Shown here: in pieces, positions 23,666-32,105 of the stretch
Position numbering within the stretch: the first letter of the stretch is position 1
Layout: every line of letters begins with the position of its first letter
NCBI RefSeq assembly: GCF_021590045.1
Contig: NZ_CP062221.1
Coordinates: 2,790,001-2,854,000 of the forward strand
Source of the DNA: Cellulomonas palmilytica
GTDB taxonomy: Bacteria; Actinomycetota; Actinomycetes; Actinomycetales; Cellulomonadaceae
Reading direction: 5' to 3'
Length of the DNA: 64,000 nt
The notes under the pieces: generated by a model
Told to the model about the DNA's origin: nothing
The model's input: the letters and a program-made list of their open reading frames with translations, nothing else
Databases searched by the model: none
Program-made: the position numbers and the translations under genes

Positions 23666-24976
23666 TCAGCGGGAGAAGACCGCGACCGCCTCGACGTGGT
23701 GCGTCATCGGGAACAGGTCGTAGCCCGCGACGTCGACGAGCTCGTACCCCGCGGCGCCGAGCAGCGCCACGTCCCGGCCGAGCGCGGCCGGGTCGCACGC
23801 GACGTACACGACGCGCTGCGGGGCCAGCGAGGCGAGCGCGTCGACGACCTTGCGGCCCGCGCCCGCACGCGGCGGGTCCAGCACGACGACGTCCGCGTGC
23901 GCCACCGCGGGCTCCTGCCCGCGGTGGCCCGTGAGCGTGCGCGCGACGTCGCCGACGTGCAGCGTCACCTGGTCGCGGTCGTGCAGGTTGCGCCGCGCGT
24001 CGCGCACGGCGCGCGCGTCGCCCTCGACCGACACGACGCTCCCCTGCGGCCCGACGGCGTCAGCGAGCGGTGCCGTGAACAGGCCCGCCCCCGCGTACAG
24101 GTCGACCACGGTGGCCCCGGCGACGTCGCCGACGCCGCCCAGCACCGCGTCGACGAGCGTCGCGGGCGCCGCGCGGTGGACCTGCCAGAACCCCGCGGCG
24201 GCCACGCGGTACTCCCACCGGGACCCCGCTGCCTCGACGACCTCGCGCACCGACGAGCGCGCGTTCGGCCGCGTGTCCGGGCGGCGCCGGCCGAGGTCGA
24301 ACGGCGTGCCGTCGACGAGCACCAGCGGCCGGTCACCGCCGACGGGCGCGACCGCCTCGACGTGCACGCCCGCCGGCCAGCGCCGGGAGAACAGGTCGAG
24401 CTCGGCGATCGCCTCGACCGCGAGCGGCATCGACCCGAGCGCGAGGACGTCGTGCGAGCGGTGGCGGCGCATGCCGGCGCGGCCCTCGGCGTCCGTCACC
24501 AGGTCGATGCGCGTGCGCCACGCGAGGCCGCCGCGCTCGTCGTCGCCCGGCGCGGCGTGCACGACGACGTCGCGCTCGACGTGCCCGAGGCGCTGCAGCT
24601 GCTCGCGCAGCACCGCGGCCTTCCACGCCCGCTGCGCCGGGAGCGCGACGTGCGCGAGCTCGCCGCCGCCGACCCCGTCCGGCCCGGCCGCCGGCCACGC
24701 ACTCGCCACGCGGTCGGGCGAGGCGTCCAGGACCTCGACGGCGTCCGCGCGCCAGAACGTGGCGTCCGGCTCGGCGTCCGTGAGCCGCGCGCGCACGCGC
24801 TCGCCCGGCAGCGTGTGCCGCACGAACACCACGCGCCCCTCGTGCCGTGCGACGCAGTGGCCGCCGTGCGCGACCCGCTCGATCTCGAGCTCGATGACGG
24901 TCTCCTTCTGGTCCTCGGCGCGCGTGTCGGCGCCGTCGGGTCGGTCGGGCAGCTGCCCGTTCGGGCGGTCAGTCAC
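23666..24976 (-). CDS. TrmA/RumA-family RNA 5-methyluridine methyltransferase
   Basis: 436-aa class I SAM-dependent RNA uracil-C5 methyltransferase. N-terminal TRAM domain (about residues 25-75), SAM motif VVDLYAGAGLFTAPLA, DPPR motif VVLDPPRAG, catalytic Cys in VACDPAALGRD, and C-terminal FPMTHHVEAVAV. Cysteines for a [4Fe-4S] cluster are absent between TRAM and catalytic domains, unlike E. coli RlmD. Whether it acts on tRNA U54 or 23S rRNA cannot be told. Its GTG overlaps the permease stop by 8 bp, so the two are coupled. Confidence 0.9.
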   Translation of the reverse strand: MTDRPNGQLPDRPDGADTRAEDQKETVIELEIERVAHGGHCVARHEGRVVFVRHTLPGERVRARLTDAEPDATFWRADAVEVLDASPDRVASAWPAAGPDGVGGGELAHVALPAQRAWKAAVLREQLQRLGHVERDVVVHAAPGDDERGGLAWRTRIDLVTDAEGRAGMRRHRSHDVLALGSMPLAVEAIAELDLFSRRWPAGVHVEAVAPVGGDRPLVLVDGTPFDLGRRRPDTRPNARSSVREVVEAAGSRWEYRVAAAGFWQVHRAAPATLVDAVLGGVGDVAGATVVDLYAGAGLFTAPLADAVGPQGSVVSVEGDARAVRDARRNLHDRDQVTLHVGDVARTLTGHRGQEPAVAHADVVVLDPPRAGAGRKVVDALASLAPQRVVYVACDPAALGRDVALLGAAGYELVDVAGYDLFPMTHHVEAVAVFSR

Positions 24977-26969
24977 GCGGCACCGCCGGACGCACGTGGT
25001 CCTCGAGGCCCGTGTGGCCCTCGGACGACGCGAGCTGCCACGGCACGGACGCGACGACCACGCCCGGCGTGAACAGCAGGCGCCCCTTGAGCCGCAGCGC
25101 GCTCTGGTTGTGCAGCAGCTGCTCCCACCAGTGCCCGACGACGTACTCGGGGATGTACACGACGACGAGGTCGCGCGGACTGTCGCGACGCACCGAGCGC
25201 ACGTACTGCAGCACCGGGCGCGTGATCTCGCGGAACGGCGAGTCGAGCACGCGCAGCGGCACGGGCAGGTCCATCGCGTCCCACTGCTCGCGCAGCCGCG
25301 CGACGTCCTCCTCGTCGACACCCACGGTCACGGCCTCGAGCACCTGCGGCCGCGCCGCGCGCGCGTACGCGATCGCGCGCATCGTCGGGCGGTGCAGGTG
25401 CGAGACCAGGACGATCGCGTGCACCCGGCTCGGCAGGGCACGTGCCGCGGCCGCGTCCGCCCCGAGGGCGAGCTCGCGCCGCACGGCCGCGTAGTGCCGG
25501 TGGATCGCCTGCATGAGCACGAACACCACGATCATCGCGAGGATCGCGATCCAGGCGCCGTGCGTGAACTTCGTGACCAGCACGACCAGGAGCACGGTCG
25601 CGGTCATCCCCAGCCCGATCGCGTTGACGACGCGCGAGCGCTTCATGCGTGCACGCGTCGTCGGGTTCGGCTCGGTGCGCAGCGCGCGCGTCCAGTGCCG
25701 GACCATGCCGAGCTGGCTCAGCGTGAACGAGACGAACACGCCGACGATGTAGAGCTGGATCAGGCGCGTGACCTCGGCGTCGAACGCCCAGATGAGCCCG
25801 ATCGCGACGACGGAGAGCGTGACGATGCCGTTGGAGAACGCGAGCCGGTCGCCGCGCGTGTGCAGCTGGCGCGGCAGGTAGCCGTCGCGCGCGAGGATCG
25901 AGCCGAGCACCGGGAACCCGTTGAACGCCGTGTTCGCCGCGAGCACGAGGATCAGGCCCGTGACGATCGCGATGACCGCGACCATGACCGGCATCCCCTC
26001 GAACACCGCCGACGCGAGCTGGGCGATCACGGGGTGCTGCTCGTAGTCGGGTCCCACCGGCACGCCGTCGCGCAGCAGCTGCTCGTGCGGGTCGTCGACG
26101 AACTTCACGCCCGTGGCGCGCGCGAGCATGAGGATCGACAGGATCATCGTCACCGAGATCGCACCGAGCAGCGCGAGCGTGGTCGCCGCGTTGCGGGACT
26201 TGGGCTTGCGGAACGCGGGCACGCCGTTGCTGATCGCCTCGACACCCGTGAGCGCCGCGCATCCGGATGCGAACGACCGCAGCACCAGGAAGAACCCGGC
26301 GAGGCCCGTGAGCCCGTTCTCGAACCCGGCCTCGGGCGCCACGTCGAAGCCGGCGCTCTCCGCGACGGGCAGCGTGCCGAGCGCGTAGCGCACCGACCCG
26401 ACCACCGCGATCAGGCCGATCGCCAGCATGAACAGGTACACCGGGACCGCGAACGCGCTGCCCGACTCCTTGACGCCGCGCAGGTTGACGAGGGTCAGCA
26501 GCACGACGAGCCCGATCGCGAGCATCGCCTCGTGGCCCTTGAGGGCCGGGAACGCCGCGGCGGCGTACTGCGCACCCGACGAGATCGACACCGCGACCGT
26601 CAGCACGTAGTCGACGAGCAGCGCGCTCGCGACCGTGACGCCCGCGTTCGGCCCGAGGTTGACCGTCGCGACCTCGTAGTCCCCGCCGCCCGACGGGTAC
26701 GCGTGCACGTTCTGCCGGTAGCTCGCGACGACCGTCAGCATGACCAGCGCGACGGCCACGCCGACCCACGGCGAGATCACGAGCGCCGACATGCCGGCCA
26801 GCGAGAGCGTCAGGAGGATCTCGTCGGGGGCGTACGCGACGGACGAGAGGGCGTCGGACGCGAACACCGGGAGGGCGATGCGCTTCGGCAGGAGCGTGTG
26901 GCCGAGCCGGTCGCTGCGGACCGGGCGTCCGAGCAGCAATCGCTTTGCGGCATCCGCGAGGTCCGACAC
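24969..26969 (-). CDS. APC-superfamily permease
   Basis: 666-aa amino acid/polyamine/organocation-type transporter. About 12 membrane segments fill residues 30-460 after the family-typical start KRLLLGRPVRSDRLGHTLLPKR and FASDALSSVAYAPDE; a cytosolic C-terminal domain of about 190 residues follows (YARAARPQVLEAVTVGVDEE). Three in-frame GTGs exist; the one giving VSDLADAAKRLL was chosen by homology. TACGAT lies 8 nt upstream. It is divergent from ceoB, and the link suggests potassium-related transport, but the substrate is unproven. Confidence 0.85.
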   Translation of the reverse strand: MSDLADAAKRLLLGRPVRSDRLGHTLLPKRIALPVFASDALSSVAYAPDEILLTLSLAGMSALVISPWVGVAVALVMLTVVASYRQNVHAYPSGGGDYEVATVNLGPNAGVTVASALLVDYVLTVAVSISSGAQYAAAAFPALKGHEAMLAIGLVVLLTLVNLRGVKESGSAFAVPVYLFMLAIGLIAVVGSVRYALGTLPVAESAGFDVAPEAGFENGLTGLAGFFLVLRSFASGCAALTGVEAISNGVPAFRKPKSRNAATTLALLGAISVTMILSILMLARATGVKFVDDPHEQLLRDGVPVGPDYEQHPVIAQLASAVFEGMPVMVAVIAIVTGLILVLAANTAFNGFPVLGSILARDGYLPRQLHTRGDRLAFSNGIVTLSVVAIGLIWAFDAEVTRLIQLYIVGVFVSFTLSQLGMVRHWTRALRTEPNPTTRARMKRSRVVNAIGLGMTATVLLVVLVTKFTHGAWIAILAMIVVFVLMQAIHRHYAAVRRELALGADAAAARALPSRVHAIVLVSHLHRPTMRAIAYARAARPQVLEAVTVGVDEEDVARLREQWDAMDLPVPLRVLDSPFREITRPVLQYVRSVRRDSPRDLVVVYIPEYVVGHWWEQLLHNQSALRLKGRLLFTPGVVVASVPWQLASSEGHTGLEDHVRPAVPRD

Positions 26970-27058
26970 GAGGCACCATCGTAGGCGCACCACGCGCGGC
27001 GCGTGCGGTGCGGACCCGTGGCTGCGGGCGCGCGAGCAGGGGTATAGCGTGACGCGCT

Positions 27059-27724
27059 GTGCACTTCGTCATCATGGGCTGCGGCCGGGTGGGCGCGAAC
27101 CTCGCGCAGACGCTCGAGGAGCACGGCCACTCCGTCGCCGTGATCGACCAGAACCCGGAGGCGTTCCGACGCCTGTCGGGCTCCTTCGCGGGCCACAAGG
27201 TCACGGGTCTCGGCTTCGACCGGGACACCCTCGTGAAGGCCGGTATCGACGACGCGTACGGCTTCGCGGCCGTCGCCGACGGCGACAACTCGAACATCCT
27301 CGCCGCGCGCGTCGCGCGCGAGACCTACAAGATCGAGAACGTCGTCGCCCGCATCTACGACCCGCACCGGGCCGAGATCTACCAGCGGCTCGGCATCCCG
27401 ACCGTCGCGACCGTCCGCTGGACCGCGCACCAGGTGCTGCGCCGCCTGCTGCCGCTGGGCGCGACGGACGAGTTCCGCGACTCGTCGGGGCAGCTCACGC
27501 TCGCGCAGGTCGACGTGCACAGCGGCTGGGTGGGCCGTCCCGTCACGCAGCTCGAGGCGGCCGCCGGCGTGCGCGTCGCGTACCTCACGCGGTACGGCGA
27601 CGGCGTGCTCCCGGACACGACGACCGTGCTGCAGGAGAACGACGTCGTGCACGTCATGGCGCGCGTCGACGCGCTCCCGCACGTCGAGCGCGTGCTGACC
27701 GCCGAGCCGGGGGTGTCCGAGTGA
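27059..27724 (+). CDS. ceoB: TrkA-family potassium uptake protein CeoB
   Basis: 221-aa cytosolic K+ channel/transporter regulator. The RCK_N Rossmann motif is GCGRVGANLAQ with acidic Asp in VAVIDQNPEAF, then an RCK_C domain about residues 135-215. GTG start just after TATAGC. Its TGA overlaps the GTG of ceoC, as in other actinobacteria where CeoB and CeoC form a pair. The likely transport partner is the divergent APC permease or an unlinked Trk/Ktr pore. Confidence 0.9.
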   Translation: MHFVIMGCGRVGANLAQTLEEHGHSVAVIDQNPEAFRRLSGSFAGHKVTGLGFDRDTLVKAGIDDAYGFAAVADGDNSNILAARVARETYKIENVVARIYDPHRAEIYQRLGIPTVATVRWTAHQVLRRLLPLGATDEFRDSSGQLTLAQVDVHSGWVGRPVTQLEAAAGVRVAYLTRYGDGVLPDTTTVLQENDVVHVMARVDALPHVERVLTAEPGVSE

Positions 27725-28425
27725 GGGTCGTCATCGCCGGGGCCGGCTCGGTGGGCCGGTCGATCGCGCGCGAGCTGCTCGCGCACGAGCACGACGTCAC
27801 ACTCATCGACCGGCAGCCGACCGCGATGCGCGTCGCGCAGGTCGCGGAGGCCGACTGGCTGCTCGCCGACGCGTGCGAGCTGCCGACCCTGCGCGAGGCG
27901 CGGGCCGACGAGTGCGACGTCATGGTCGCCGCGACGGGCGACGACAAGGCCAACCTCGTCATCTCGCTGCTCGCGAAGACCGAGTTCGGCGTCCCCCGCA
28001 CCGTCGCACGCGTGAACAACCCGAAGAACGAGTGGATGTTCGACGAGGCGTGGGGCGTGGACGTCGCGGTGTCGACGCCGCGCATCATGACGGCGATGGT
28101 CGAGGAGGCCGTCGCGGTCGGCGACCTGGTGCGCATCTTCACGTTCCACCAGTCGGGCGCGGACATCCTCGAGATCACCCTCCCCCAGGACGCTCCGCTC
28201 GTCGGCGTCCGCGTGGGTCAGGTCGCCTGGCCCACCGAGGTGGTGCTCGCGTGCATCGTGCGCGACGGCCGCCCGATCGCCCCGAGCGTGGACGACACGC
28301 TGGAGGGCCGCGACGAGCTGCTGTTCGTCACGAGCCGCGACGCCGACGAGGGTGCGCTCGAGGCGCTCCTCACGGGTGCGACGAAGGTTCCTGCTCCGGG
28401 TGCTCCTGCGCAGCCCGCGCCCTGA
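27721..28425 (+). CDS. ceoC: TrkA-family potassium uptake protein CeoC
   Basis: 234-aa partner of CeoB. RCK_N motif VVIAGAGSVGRSIARELL with Asp in VTLIDRQPTAM; RCK_C with APLVGVRVGQVAWP and RDELLFVTS. A Pro/Ala-rich tail ends the protein. GTG overlaps the ceoB stop. The last 56 bp overlap the 3' end of the convergent DUF3159 gene, so the two mRNAs would be antisense to each other. Confidence 0.9.
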   Translation: MRVVIAGAGSVGRSIARELLAHEHDVTLIDRQPTAMRVAQVAEADWLLADACELPTLREARADECDVMVAATGDDKANLVISLLAKTEFGVPRTVARVNNPKNEWMFDEAWGVDVAVSTPRIMTAMVEEAVAVGDLVRIFTFHQSGADILEITLPQDAPLVGVRVGQVAWPTEVVLACIVRDGRPIAPSVDDTLEGRDELLFVTSRDADEGALEALLTGATKVPAPGAPAQPAP

Positions 28426-29194
28426 CGAGCTGTTGCGCGGGGCGCACCAGCACCCAGCTGATCCACAGCACGAGCGCGGTCAGCGGGACGCCCATCGCGA
28501 GCTTGGCCGTGCCGAGCCACGCGACGTCGTCGTTGAGGTAGAGCGGGACCTGCACGACGAGCCGCAGTGCGAACATCGCGACCCACGGCAGCGTCGCGAG
28601 CGTGTAGATGCGACGCAGCTCGCGGTCCTCACGCCACGCGACGACGTTGCGCCACGGCCCGCCCGACAGCGGCCCGTCCGCGGCGAACAGCCCCATGACG
28701 AGACCGACGAGCGGCCAGCCGACCAGGACGGTCGCGAGCGTCCCGACGAGGTACGCCGCGTTGACCCACAGCCCGTACGCGAAGTAGTCGCTCGCGTCGC
28801 CCGTGCGCCACGCCCACACCACGCCGATGCCGACGCCGATCACGCCCGACAGCGCCTGCGTGACCGGCGTGCGCTGCACGAGCCGCACGACGACCGCGAG
28901 CAGCGCGGCACCGGCCGCCGCGATCAGGGCGGGCCGCAGCTGCTGACCCGTCGCGAGGTACACCACGACGAACAGCAGACCCGGCGCGACGGACTCGACG
29001 ACGCCGCGCGCACCGCCGATCGCGTCCATCGCGGAGAACGTGTCGGACGTCAGCGCGCGCATGCCGCGGCCGCCCTCCTCGGGCGGGACCACGCCGTCGA
29101 CCACGCCGTCCACCTTGCCGTCCACCGCGCCGCCCACCGTGTCGTCCACCTTGTCGAGCGGTGCGGCCGGCGGCCGCTCGTCGGGCGTGCTCAC
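28370..29194 (-). CDS. DUF3159 family membrane protein
   Basis: 274-aa actinobacterial membrane protein of unknown function. A polar N-terminus with a VDG-rich stretch (VDDTVGGAVDGKVDGVVDG) precedes about six membrane segments (residues 60-250). The GTG overlapping the OB-fold gene's stop (GTGA) was chosen. It is the last gene of the dut-side operon and overlaps convergent ceoC by 56 bp. The same neighbours occur at this locus in mycobacteria (from memory, Rv2693c). Confidence 0.85.
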   Translation of the reverse strand: MSTPDERPPAAPLDKVDDTVGGAVDGKVDGVVDGVVPPEEGGRGMRALTSDTFSAMDAIGGARGVVESVAPGLLFVVVYLATGQQLRPALIAAAGAALLAVVVRLVQRTPVTQALSGVIGVGIGVVWAWRTGDASDYFAYGLWVNAAYLVGTLATVLVGWPLVGLVMGLFAADGPLSGGPWRNVVAWREDRELRRIYTLATLPWVAMFALRLVVQVPLYLNDDVAWLGTAKLAMGVPLTALVLWISWVLVRPAQQLVRARAAQEHPEQEPSSHP

Positions 29195-29559
29195 TCGCCC
29201 GGCCGGGGACGCAGCTCGTAGCGGGGGTTGAAGATCGTGCGCCGACCGTCGACGAGGCACACCATGCCCTCGGCCGTCAGACGGCGCCCGGGCACGATGC
29301 CCGCGATCTCGCGGCGACCCAGCCACACCAGCGACAGCGAGCCCGAGCCGTCGTACAGCTCGGCCTCGAGCGCGGGCACGCCCTGCCGGGGTCGGAACGT
29401 CACGGAGCGCAGCACGCCGCTCACCTTGGCGCGACGCCGCAGCGCGGCGCTGTCGACCGAGGTGCAGCCGACGGACCGCCCGGCCTCGACGCGCTCCTCG
29501 GCGGCCTCGACCTCGGCCTGGGAGGCCGAGAGCGAGTGCAGCAGCTCCTTGAGCGTCAT
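29191..29559 (-). CDS. OB-fold nucleic-acid-binding protein
   Basis: 122-aa protein with a single RecG-wedge/tRNA-anticodon-type OB fold (RAKVSGVLRSVTFRP ... ALEAELYDGSGSLSLVWLGRRE ... GRRLTAEGMV). A short N-terminal helix precedes it. Start ATG overlaps the DUF3710 stop (ATGA), its stop overlaps the DUF3159 start. Corresponds to Rv2694c-type proteins. Binding to nucleic acid is inferred from the fold only. Confidence 0.85.
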   Translation of the reverse strand: MTLKELLHSLSASQAEVEAAEERVEAGRSVGCTSVDSAALRRRAKVSGVLRSVTFRPRQGVPALEAELYDGSGSLSLVWLGRREIAGIVPGRRLTAEGMVCLVDGRRTIFNPRYELRPRPGE

Positions 29560-30335
29560 CGGATCTCCGTGATCTCCGGACCCCGCGTCAGCGGGTCGAA
29601 GTCGGGCTCCTGCGCCGCGGGCGGCTCCTCGACCGCCGGGGCACCCGGCCCCTGCCGGTTCGGCAGGGTGAGGGTCAGCAGGTCGCGCGGCGGACGCGCG
29701 TCGGTCCCGCGCACCACGACGACCTCGCCGAACACGCGCTCGAGCACCTGCGCGGCGTCCGGCTCGACGGCGGCACGGCCCGTGATGACCCCGCGCAGGA
29801 ACCAGCGCGGACCGTCGACGCCCAGGAACCGCGCGGGGCGGTGGGCGGTCCGACCCTCGGGTGTGCGCGCGGGGAGCCGCGCGAGCAGCTCGCGCCCGAA
29901 CGGGCCGGGCAGGTCGTCGGCGGCACCGCCCTGCTGCACCACCGACTGCTGGATCTCCTGACGGATCTCGTCCCAGATGCCCTCGCTGCGGGGCGCGGCG
30001 TACGCCTGCAGCTGCAGCGTCGACCCGTCGATCGAGACGGCCGCGGCCGAGACCGCGTTGGTGGTCTTGTCGACCTCCATGCGCAGCTCCATGCCGGGCA
30101 CCCCGGGGATGTGCAGCGCGCCGAGGTCGAGCCGCGGCAGCGCCGTGGCCTCGTCGGCGGCGTCCCACGGTCCGTGCGCCGGCCGGCCGTCGGTGCCGGT
30201 GCCCGCGGCCGTGGCCTCAGCGGCGTCGTCGTCGACGCCCTCGGCCTCCTGGCCCGCGCTCGCCTGCGCCTCGACCTGCTCCTCGGTCACCTGAGGCTCG
30301 TCGTCGCCCTTGGGGCGGCGCCGGAAAATCGCCAC
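29556..30335 (-). CDS. DUF3710 family protein
   Basis: 259-aa cytosolic protein, function unknown, widely conserved in Actinobacteria beside dut. An acidic, low-complexity N-terminus (about residues 8-60) precedes the DUF3710 core (LDLGALHIPGVPGMELRME through VRGTDARPPRDLL) with TPEGRTAHRPARFLGVDGPR-type conserved segment. GTG start with a strong GGAGGA site. TAGTGT and TAGGTT boxes upstream are candidate promoters. First gene of a three-gene overlapping run. Confidence 0.88.
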   Translation of the reverse strand: MAIFRRRPKGDDEPQVTEEQVEAQASAGQEAEGVDDDAAEATAAGTGTDGRPAHGPWDAADEATALPRLDLGALHIPGVPGMELRMEVDKTTNAVSAAAVSIDGSTLQLQAYAAPRSEGIWDEIRQEIQQSVVQQGGAADDLPGPFGRELLARLPARTPEGRTAHRPARFLGVDGPRWFLRGVITGRAAVEPDAAQVLERVFGEVVVVRGTDARPPRDLLTLTLPNRQGPGAPAVEEPPAAQEPDFDPLTRGPEITEIR

Positions 30336-30421
30336 GTGTCACTCCTCCTCGAGCGCTCGCGCGCCCGTCGCGTGCCCGCGCCGTCCAGCGGCGGGCAGCC
30401 TGCACCGGTGCTCCTCGTTCG

Positions 30422-30450
30422 ACACTAGCCCGCGCGGCGCCACGAACCTA
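30422..30450 (-). promoter_or_regulatory. Candidate promoter(s) of DUF3710 operon
   Basis: Two TAnnnT hexamers on the minus strand, TAGTGT (30427-30422) and TAGGTT (30450-30445), lie 87-115 bp before the GTG, consistent with a leadered mRNA with a strong ribosome site. Confidence 0.35.
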
Positions 30451-30469
30451 GCCGCCCGCGGGGCCACGG

Positions 30470-30970
30470 TCAGGCGTCCGAGCCCGCGGCCTGCTCCGCG
30501 GGTGCCGAGCCCCCGACCTTCCAGCCGCCGCTCGACCCGAACCCGCCCTCGCCGCGGTGCGAGCCGGGCAGACGCTCGACCTCGACGAAGCGCACGCGCT
30601 CGACCTTCTGCACGACGAGCTGCGCGACACGGTCGCCGCGGTGCAGCTCGACCGGGTGCTCGACGTCCGTGTTGAGCAGGGTCACCGCGATCTCGCCGCG
30701 GTAGCCCGCGTCGACGGTGCCCGGCGCGTTGACGATCGTCAGGCCGTGGCGCGCCGCGAGCCCCGAACGGGGGTGCACGAACGCCGCGTACCCGTCGGGC
30801 AGCGCGATCGCCGTGCCCGTCGGCACCGTGACCCGGCCCTGCGGCGGGATCACGACGTCGACCCTGGTCACGAGGTCGGCACCCGCGTCGCCCGGGTGGG
30901 CGTACGACGGGACGGGCAGGTCGGGGTCGAGGCGCACCAGCAGCACCTCGAGCGCGGGGTCGGTCGTCAC
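30470..30970 (-). CDS. dut: dUTP diphosphatase
   Basis: 166-aa trimeric dUTPase: dUTP to dUMP plus PPi. All five motifs are present: [38 protein letters not shown] and the C-terminal P-loop-like GEGGFGSSG. Longer C-terminal tail than E. coli Dut. GTG start with TAGGGT 7 nt upstream, so probably leaderless. Supports dTMP synthesis together with the thymidine kinase encoded at 35 kb. Confidence 0.97.
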   Translation of the reverse strand: MTTDPALEVLLVRLDPDLPVPSYAHPGDAGADLVTRVDVVIPPQGRVTVPTGTAIALPDGYAAFVHPRSGLAARHGLTIVNAPGTVDAGYRGEIAVTLLNTDVEHPVELHRGDRVAQLVVQKVERVRFVEVERLPGSHRGEGGFGSSGGWKVGGSAPAEQAAGSDA

Positions 30971-30977
30971 GGCGCCG

Positions 30978-30983
30978 ACCCTA
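30978..30983 (-). promoter_or_regulatory. -10 box of leaderless dut promoter
   Basis: TAGGGT on the minus strand, 7 nt before the GTG. Confidence 0.5.
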
Positions 30984-31010
30984 CCGGCCCGGGTCTGGGA
31001 TGCTGGTGCC

Positions 31011-31541
31011 ATGTCCGCTGCCACGCCCGCGAGCCCCGACCCCGCACGCCCGGCACCTGCCGACGCGACGCGGAGCCCGCACACCCCGCGCACCCCTGCC
31101 GCGACGGGCGCGTCCTTCGACGAGGCGCTGAGCCTCGCCCCGCTGGGCTGGGTGGCGGTCGCCGGGCTCGTCGTGACGGTGTGGATCGCGCTGCTGCCGG
31201 TGGACCTCGTGCTCGCGACGGTCGTCGCGCTCGTCGTCGCGGTCGTCACGGTCGTGCTGGTGCTGCGGTGGACGCCGCGCGTGCGGGTGCACGGCGGCGA
31301 GCTGCACGCGGGACCGGCGCACATCCCGCTCGACCTCCTGCGCGACCCGGTCGCGCTCGAGGGACCCGCGCTGCGCGAGGCCCTCGGCCCCGGTCTCGAC
31401 GCACGCGCCTACGTGTGCCTGCGCGGGTGGATCCGCACGGCGGTGCGCGTCGACGTCGACGACCCGGCCGACCCGACGCCGTACTGGGTCGTCTCGACGC
31501 GTCGCCCGGCGGCGCTCGTCGCGGCGCTCACGCGCGACTGA
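31011..31541 (+). CDS. DUF3093 family protein
   Basis: 176-aa membrane protein conserved next to dut in actinobacteria. A Pro/Ala-rich N-terminus of about 40 residues precedes two membrane helices (about residues 46-88), then a soluble domain with [15 protein letters not shown] and [20 protein letters not shown], the DUF3093 signature. GATGCT ends 6 nt before the ATG (leaderless layout). Divergent from dut. Function unknown. Confidence 0.85.
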   Translation: MSAATPASPDPARPAPADATRSPHTPRTPAATGASFDEALSLAPLGWVAVAGLVVTVWIALLPVDLVLATVVALVVAVVTVVLVLRWTPRVRVHGGELHAGPAHIPLDLLRDPVALEGPALREALGPGLDARAYVCLRGWIRTAVRVDVDDPADPTPYWVVSTRRPAALVAALTRD

Positions 31542-31587
31542 CCCGCGACCGCGGGCGGGCCGGGTACGACGAGGGCCCGGTACGACG

Positions 31588-31614
31588 ACGGCCGGCCCCG
31601 TCGGGACCGGCCGT
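31588..31614. terminator. Hairpin between DUF3093 and DUF4193 genes
   Basis: 12-bp stem with one mismatch (ACGGCCGGCCCC versus GGGACCGGCCGT) and a GTC loop between convergent stops. Confidence 0.65.
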
Positions 31615-31642
31615 ACGTGTACGGAACGCGTGACGCCTGAGG

Positions 31643-31942
31643 TCAGGCGGCGCACTCCGAGCAGACCTGCTGGCCGTCGCGCTCGTACGCGAGCTGGCTG
31701 CGGTGATGGACGAGGAAGCAGCGCGAGCACGTGAACTCGTCCGCCTGGCGCGGCAGGACGCGGACCGAGAGCTCCTCGCCGGACAGGTCGGCGCCCGGGA
31801 GCTCGAACCCTTCCGCGGCCTCGGTCTCGTCCTCGTCGACCACGCCCGAGTTCTTGTCCGCACGTCGCGCCTGGAGCTCCTGCAGGGAGTCCTCGCTGAG
31901 GTCCTCCTCGGTCTTGCGCGGGGCGTCGTAGTCGGTAGCCAT
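31643..31942 (-). CDS. DUF4193 family zinc-ribbon protein
   Basis: 99-aa small acidic protein ending in a probable zinc ribbon (FTCSRCFLVHHRS ... QVCSECAA). N-terminal ATDYDAPRKTEEDL matches the actinobacterial DUF4193 family. The ATG was preferred over one four codons upstream by family similarity. The 163-bp upstream region is relatively AT-rich and holds the palindromes described separately. Likely a DNA- or ribosome-associated housekeeping protein, but no role is established. Confidence 0.88.
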   Translation of the reverse strand: MATDYDAPRKTEEDLSEDSLQELQARRADKNSGVVDEDETEAAEGFELPGADLSGEELSVRVLPRQADEFTCSRCFLVHHRSQLAYERDGQQVCSECAA

Positions 31943-32060
31943 GTGGGGCGTCACACTCCGTCTTGGTGTTGCTTGGCTGATGAGTACGCGTGATCAATGC
32001 ATGACTGGAGCCGTTTGTTCCCGCGCGGAGGGGATTGTGCACCACTTCCGGGACCGGTGC

Positions 32061-32104
32061 GAGTGCAACCTGCGCACTCGGTATCACTCGGACGAGTGAT
32101 ACCG
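32061..32104. promoter_or_regulatory. Cluster of GAGTG/CACTC half-sites with a 26-bp palindrome
   Basis: Positions 32079-32104 form a 12+2+12 perfect palindrome (half CGGTATCACTCG). Just beside it GAGTGC (32061-32066) and GCACTC (32074-32079) form a second inverted pair. The cluster sits 1 bp from the inositol monophosphatase stop and about 120 bp upstream of the DUF4193 gene, so it may be an operator array or a terminator. Confidence 0.55.
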
Positions 32105-32105
32105 G

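Noticed and set aside
23850..26984. A 1044-codon plus-strand frame opposite the methyltransferase and permease genes
   Set aside because: No domain or composition typical of protein; the opposite strand encodes intact families.
32079..32104. Attachment site or insertion remnant
   Set aside because: No integrase or transposase nearby and no flanking duplication; an operator or terminator explains it better.
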